NCBI GenBank assembly: GCA_035651635.1
Contig: DASRFK010000283.1
Location: 1 to 39,114 of the forward strand
Source: JANXQE01 sp035651635
GTDB lineage: Bacteria > Verrucomicrobiota > Verrucomicrobiia > Limisphaerales > UBA8199
Direction of reading: 5' to 3'
Length of the DNA stretch: 39,114 bases
How positions within the stretch are numbered: position 1 is the stretch's first letter; the number at the start of each line of letters is the position of its first letter. Position numbers and translations under genes: made by a program. This document shows positions 35,978 through 39,114 of the stretch, piece after piece. The notes beneath the pieces were generated by a model. It saw nothing but the letters and a program-made list of their open reading frames with translations, did no database searches and was not told where the DNA came from.

Positions 35978-37120
35978 TCACCGGGGCTGATGCCCCGGAG
36001 GACCAAGACCACCCCGCCGCAGCAGGGATAGGTGTTTACGGATTGGATGGTTTGCCGGAGCAAAGGCTTCAACAGCCGCCTTCAAGTCAGAGTGTCGCTC
36101 CAGAGAAGTCCAGGGCATGATCGTTTTTTCGCCTGATTCTTTGATCAACCACAGCGATCGAATATTCAGAATCCTGAGCGGGCGAACTTCTTTTATTTCG
36201 TCCCAGAGAATGAGGTTTTGCCCTTTATGCAAATGCACCCCGAGAGTGCTGATCCCGACAGCTCGCACGGTTAACTTCTGCAACAACCAGGAATATAACA
36301 ACCCTCCCAGAAAGAAAGGCACGATCCACACCAGATGTCGAGGGCTGAACATTCGGCGCACGTTGAACTCAGTCTTGGCCAACATCCCAAAGAACCACAT
36401 TCCAACAAATCCAATTTCGCCGTAAATGGCCAGCTGCCAAAAGGCGACTTTAAATTCCGCAAGTTTAACCTGGTCGGCGCCCGTCATGGAGAGGGAGACT
36501 GGGCGCAGATGAGCGACCTGCGTTTGATCGAGCGGCTCGCCGGTTTCGGCCCAATGGAGCAGGGATTTGAGTTGTGCTTCGAGGGGAAGAAGCTGTTTGG
36601 ACCGCGCCCACTGATTGAGCCAGTAGATGAACGCGTCTATGCCAATGAACACCAGCGTACAAGTAATTTTGGCATGGAGATTGATCGATAGGCCCCAGGT
36701 GGCAACCAACATCCCAATCGTCGGCGGAATCAAATACCACCAGAGCACCGACCCTAATAAATGTGATTGAGCGCGGACTGAATTCAGTTCCGCCCGCAGA
36801 GAGTCGACGATGGTCGCACCGGGAGGGGCCGGCGGAGTCGTGCGGCGGGTGTGAACAAGCTTCCAAGCGATGAAAATCGTGCTTCCGATGATAATCGAGT
36901 CGCCAACACGGGAAACCGGCTCGCGATACACCGTGAAAAAGAAAATTCCAAAAATAATTATCACCACCGCGCAGGCCAACAGCTCGCGGACATCGCGCGC
37001 GTCCAGGCAGCGGCGTAATAGCGTCGTTTTATTTTGCATGACGGAAATGAGCTCCACCGCCGATGGGGGATCCCTCAGCGATTGCTGTTGCCACAGTTTC
37101 TTTAGTTCGTCTTCGTTCAT
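35978..37120 (-). CDS. Six-helix membrane protein coupled to a sigma factor, probable anti-sigma factor
   Basis: The 380-residue protein starts with a short charged segment (MNEDELKKLWQQQ) that could bind a sigma factor. It then has about six membrane helices (46-64, 74-91, 122-143, 150-168, 225-247, 262-282) and a cytoplasmic C-terminal domain of about 75 residues that may be PH-like (GISTLGVHLHKGQNLILWDE, IKEVRPLRILNIRSLWLI). Its ATG overlaps the stop of the sigma factor (ATGA), the classic arrangement of a sigma/anti-sigma pair; no known anti-sigma fold is recognised. The last residues (GLGPPGHQPR) are encoded by a palindrome (35981-35998), suggesting that a repeat element forms the gene's 3' end. 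Confidence 0.7.
   Translation of the reverse strand: MNEDELKKLWQQQSLRDPPSAVELISVMQNKTTLLRRCLDARDVRELLACAVVIIIFGIFFFTVYREPVSRVGDSIIIGSTIFIAWKLVHTRRTTPPAPPGATIVDSLRAELNSVRAQSHLLGSVLWWYLIPPTIGMLVATWGLSINLHAKITCTLVFIGIDAFIYWLNQWARSKQLLPLEAQLKSLLHWAETGEPLDQTQVAHLRPVSLSMTGADQVKLAEFKVAFWQLAIYGEIGFVGMWFFGMLAKTEFNVRRMFSPRHLVWIVPFFLGGLLYSWLLQKLTVRAVGISTLGVHLHKGQNLILWDEIKEVRPLRILNIRSLWLIKESGEKTIMPWTSLERHSDLKAAVEAFAPANHPIRKHLSLLRRGGLGPPGHQPR
35981..35998. repeat. Perfect palindrome inside the 3' end of a gene
   Basis: CCGGGGC (35981-35987) and GCCCCGG (35992-35998) flank a TGAT loop. It encodes the last few residues of the membrane protein and could also end its transcript. Confidence 0.6.
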
Positions 37121-37638
37121 CGTGGCGATAGCTCCTTCATTAGTGAGGAAAGTTTCTTCTTCGTGCGATGCAACAGGACGCCCACGTTATTGGCATTGAT
37201 GCCGGTGGCCTCCGCCATTTGTTCGTAGGTGAAATCTTCCAGGAAAAGGGTGACGAGCGCTTTTTCGAGTGGGTCCAATTTGTAGATGGCGGTGTAAAGG
37301 TGGGCAAGCCGGTCGTCCGGGTTTTCTTCAGACTGCCGTGATTCGATCGCGCGCGTGAGGTGGGCGTGTTCGAAATGAACGACGCGGCTCGAGTGTGAGG
37401 CGCGCTTGCGAACGAACGAAATGGCGGTGTTGATAGCCACGCGATAGAGCCAGGTGTTGGCGAATTGTTTTTCTCTCAGGCCCGGCAGGCCGCGCCAGAT
37501 TTGAAACAGGATTTCTTGATACAAATCGTCCTGGTCGGCGGAATTCCAGGCATAGACGCGGCAGATTCTGAGAATTTTGTTTCGATTCTCATTCACCAGC
37601 TCCAGAAACTTATGTTCGTCTGCGGGCGTCGAATTCAA
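37117..37638 (-). CDS. ECF-type sigma-70 family sigma factor
   Basis: The 173-residue protein has region 2 (DQDDLYQEILFQIWRGL, then KQFANTWLYRVAINTAISFV) and region 4 (LDPLEKALVTLFLEDFTYEQ, MAEATGINANNVGVLLHRTK), the normal length and order of ECF factors. The start is a TTG at 37638: an in-frame TGA lies six codons upstream, there is no ATG, and AAAGG about 7 nt before the TTG is a fair ribosome binding site. Its stop overlaps the start of the membrane protein downstream, expected to be its regulator. The promoter it recognises cannot be read here. Confidence 0.93.
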   Translation of the reverse strand: MNSTPADEHKFLELVNENRNKILRICRVYAWNSADQDDLYQEILFQIWRGLPGLREKQFANTWLYRVAINTAISFVRKRASHSSRVVHFEHAHLTRAIESRQSEENPDDRLAHLYTAIYKLDPLEKALVTLFLEDFTYEQMAEATGINANNVGVLLHRTKKKLSSLMKELSPR

Positions 37639-38308
37639 TCGCGGACCTTTAATTCATTAGTCGCAGCGGAAGCCAAAATTATTACAGTCTCCTTCCGAGA
37701 AAGCTTGATTTAAGAACCACATCGTGTGAAGCCATTGCAGCAATAGAAAAGAGAAACTGTGCGTAGACCGACTCTCATAAATCTGCTTTTGGATAATGAT
37801 CAAAAAGGGGGCGGCCCTAGTAACGCTTTTCTGGTTGAATATGTGAGGGTTTGGCGGTTGGACGCGAGCGACCGCTCGAAATGAAGCGACGCTGCCCTAC
37901 CAGAGCAGTTGCGGCACATTTAATCCCAGCACCCCGGTCACACCCAGATTTGCGAGTCGCTGATACGTAAGCTTTTCACCAGGGGGTAGGCGTCCTAACC
38001 GCATAACTGTCCGGAATGTGCCCTTCACTTCACCAGGCTCGCTTCGCCTTTCAGGCTCTCAATCCGAGTTCTCTTGGTTGTGCTCGCGCCCATTTAGCAG
38101 TCAATCTGTTGTACGCCGCTTGGGCTATCCGCTGTGCGCGAAATCCGAGTGCTCGCAATGGTTCACCGCAGCGCTGGTCAGGATTCTGATGAAAAGCGCC
38201 GAGAACAGTGCATCGCACAGGAATGGGAATTCCCAGTCGTGGAAATGGTTTTTGAGAGCAGCCCTCTCCGTAGCTGAAGCAATCGGCCATCAATTGCCAT
38301 TTTGCGGC
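37639..38308. other. Gene-free region
   Basis: No frame in these 670 bp shows domain-like sequence, a credible start site or a family I recognise; frames on both strands are low-quality translations rich in Arg, Ser and Cys. It lies upstream of the sigma factor (minus strand) and downstream of the antitoxin, and should contain the promoter of the sigma operon. No convincing -35/-10 pair was found. It may be decayed coding DNA. Confidence 0.5.
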
Positions 38309-38596
38309 TCACGCCACTTCCAACAATATCTCTGGATGCTTTGCCGCGATCTTCAGCAAAACCTTCGCTGGTCCCGTCGGCGAACGCCTGCCTTGCTCCC
38401 AGTTTTGCAGCGTGTCCGCGCTAATCCCCAAAATCGCAGCGAATTTCGATTGCGACAACCCGAGCTTCCCTCGCACCCGCACTATGTCGGCCTTCGCATT
38501 CACCCGAACCACCCGAGCGGCCTTGAGTGTGCCCTTCTCGATGGCCTTCGCCTGCTTCACGCTTGCCAACAATTCTTCGAACAGTTCTTTCTTCAT
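38309..38596 (-). CDS. Helix-turn-helix antitoxin (HigA/NadS-like)
   Basis: The 95-residue protein has a short N-terminal helix (KELFEELLASVKQAKAIEKG) and an Xre-type helix-turn-helix at about 40-75: VRVRGKLGLSQSKFAAILGI, SADTLQNWEQGRRSPTGPAK. The pattern G-L-S-Q-x-x-F-A ... L-x-N-W-E-Q-G-R-R is that of antitoxins paired with RelE/HigB toxins. It follows the toxin frame with a 4-bp ATGA overlap, so toxin precedes antitoxin as in HigBA loci. It should neutralise the toxin and repress the operon; the toxin upstream appears broken. Confidence 0.88.
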   Translation of the reverse strand: MKKELFEELLASVKQAKAIEKGTLKAARVVRVNAKADIVRVRGKLGLSQSKFAAILGISADTLQNWEQGRRSPTGPAKVLLKIAAKHPEILLEVA

Positions 38597-38918
38597 AGCA
38601 CCATTTGATTCTTCAATTGTTTCACCTGATCAGCCGTCAGATCATCCATTTCATTCTTCGGATAGACCAGCAGCATCGAAATCCTGTCCTTAGCCACCCA
38701 CCAATAATAAATCACCCGCAACCCTCCACGCTTTCCGCGACCGCTGCCTGCCCACCGCAACTTTCTCATCCCGCCGGAACCCTTGATAATCTTTCCAGCA
38801 TCGGGCCTTGCCGCCAAACCAACTGCAGCTCGGCATAATCATCGTCGTCCATCAACTGCCGAACCCGTCGATAAAAAATGGGCGTCTCAACAAAGACCAC
38901 TTCACGAGTGTACGCCAT
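38593..38918 (-). pseudogene. RelE/HigB-like toxin, frameshifted
   Basis: Two frames together make one RelE-like toxin of about 108 residues. The first, from the ATG at 38918, reads MAYTREVVFVETPIFYRRVR followed by QLMDDDDYAELQLV. The second, ending at 38593, reads LAARPDAGKIIKGSGGMRKL, RWAGSGRGKRGGLRVIYYW and a LLVYPKNEMDDLTADQVKQL tail. Both are typical of the family, and they join at a T-run (38816-38818 as AAA on the plus strand) if one base is restored. In the unrepaired frame translation stops soon after. This is either a real inactivating deletion or a homopolymer error in the sequence. The antitoxin downstream is intact and its start overlaps the toxin stop. Confidence 0.8.
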
Positions 38919-39048
38919 TGGCGTATATAGTCAAACCTTCTGTTCCATCCCGCACATGTCTTCCACAGGTCTTCGACTGTGGACGGCGGCGTGAACATGT
39001 AGGAAATCCGCCGGTTTGAAATTGTTGGTGGCTGAGTGGTCGTCGGAA

Positions 39049-39083
39049 CAAAAAACCCGGCTGGTGGTTGGGCGGCCCGGGTT
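39049..39083 (-). terminator. Rho-independent terminator of a gene at the right edge
   Basis: On the minus strand AACCCGG (39083-39077) pairs with CCGGGTT (39060-39054) over a 16-nt loop, and a T-run follows (39055-39051 read as T). It lies about 18 nt after a TAA that closes a frame at the window edge. Confidence 0.75.
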
Positions 39084-39100
39084 CAGGAACGGTGATAGCT

Positions 39101-39114
39101 TTAGTCCTTGGTCT
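39101..39114 (-). CDS. Possible C-terminal end of a gene (partial)
   Basis: A TAA (39103-39101) preceded by codons for Thr-Lys-Asp sits just before a strong minus-strand terminator, as expected for the end of a gene that continues beyond the window. Only four codons are visible, so neither frame nor family can be judged. Confidence 0.3.

Noticed and set aside
38018..38608. 196-codon plus-strand frame opposite the antitoxin
   Set aside because: Its 3' half is antisense to a clear helix-turn-helix gene and its 5' half is low-quality sequence rich in Ser, Arg and Cys.

Overview
The window looks like a chromosomal segment of a Verrucomicrobiota bacterium, probably a Pedosphaera/Limisphaerales-like lineage. 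This rests on gene content, not on any marker gene. The signs are: a cytochrome/DUF1549/DUF1553 gene followed by a Tat-exported DUF1501 gene; an ECF-type sigma factor next to a Ser/Thr kinase with WD40 repeats; a second sigma factor coupled to a six-helix membrane protein; long surface repeat proteins; a C-terminal tail (Y-x-I/L-Q ... W ... F-F/Y-R) shared by otherwise unrelated exported proteins; weak or absent Shine-Dalgarno sites; several TTG/GTG starts; and many GC-rich palindromic intergenic repeats. No rRNA, tRNA, CRISPR array, phage gene or transposase was recognised.

Layout. 1-5.0 kb: the end of a probable CsgG/FlgT-like protein (+), facing a two-gene minus-strand operon (cytochrome-DUF1549-DUF1553, then DUF1501; 4-bp ATGA overlap). 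5.3-9.4 kb: a three-gene minus-strand operon (GntR/YtrA-type regulator, ABC ATPase, ABC-2 permease), all joined by ATGA overlaps and preceded by a promoter lying in an inverted repeat. The permease carries a fused C-terminal seven-repeat RCC1-like propeller, the most unusual gene here. 9.5-10.3 kb: a beta-lactamase-fold serine hydrolase with no signal peptide. 10.5-14.4 kb (+): an HtrA/DegP protease, a strong terminator, then an OmpR-type response regulator and its histidine kinase. 14.4-15.2 kb: no gene, but many hairpins. 15.2-17.9 kb (+): a fused ADP-forming acyl-CoA synthetase/GNAT protein (Pat/PatZ architecture).

18.0-21.9 kb (-): a 1275-residue secreted protein with five repeats of about 183 residues. 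22.1-26.0 kb (+): sigma factor and membrane Ser/Thr kinase with a C-terminal WD40 propeller. Its 3' end overlaps a convergent minus-strand pair (25.9-29.9 kb): a YncE-propeller/phosphoesterase lipoprotein and a PQQ-like propeller protein. 30.1-30.9 kb (-): exonuclease III. 31.0-34.4 kb (-): a lactonase-family propeller and a membrane-anchored DUF362 protein. 34.7-35.9 kb (+): a small hydrophobic protein, a REP-like cluster, and a secreted CBM6-like protein. 36.0-37.6 kb (-): a sigma factor with a TTG start and a coupled six-helix membrane protein, probably its anti-sigma partner. 38.3-38.9 kb (-): a HigBA/RelE-type toxin-antitoxin locus whose toxin frame is broken by an apparent 1-nt deletion. 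The right edge holds a minus-strand terminator for a gene that lies mostly outside the window.

Overall the region is dominated by envelope and extracytoplasmic functions: exported propellers, secreted binding proteins, protein quality control, and signalling systems (two-component, ECF sigma, Ser/Thr kinase). The beta-propeller recurs in five unrelated contexts. The best candidate for something undescribed is the ABC permease-RCC1 fusion with its GntR regulator. The dispersed palindromic elements and the shared C-terminal tail are the next most interesting.
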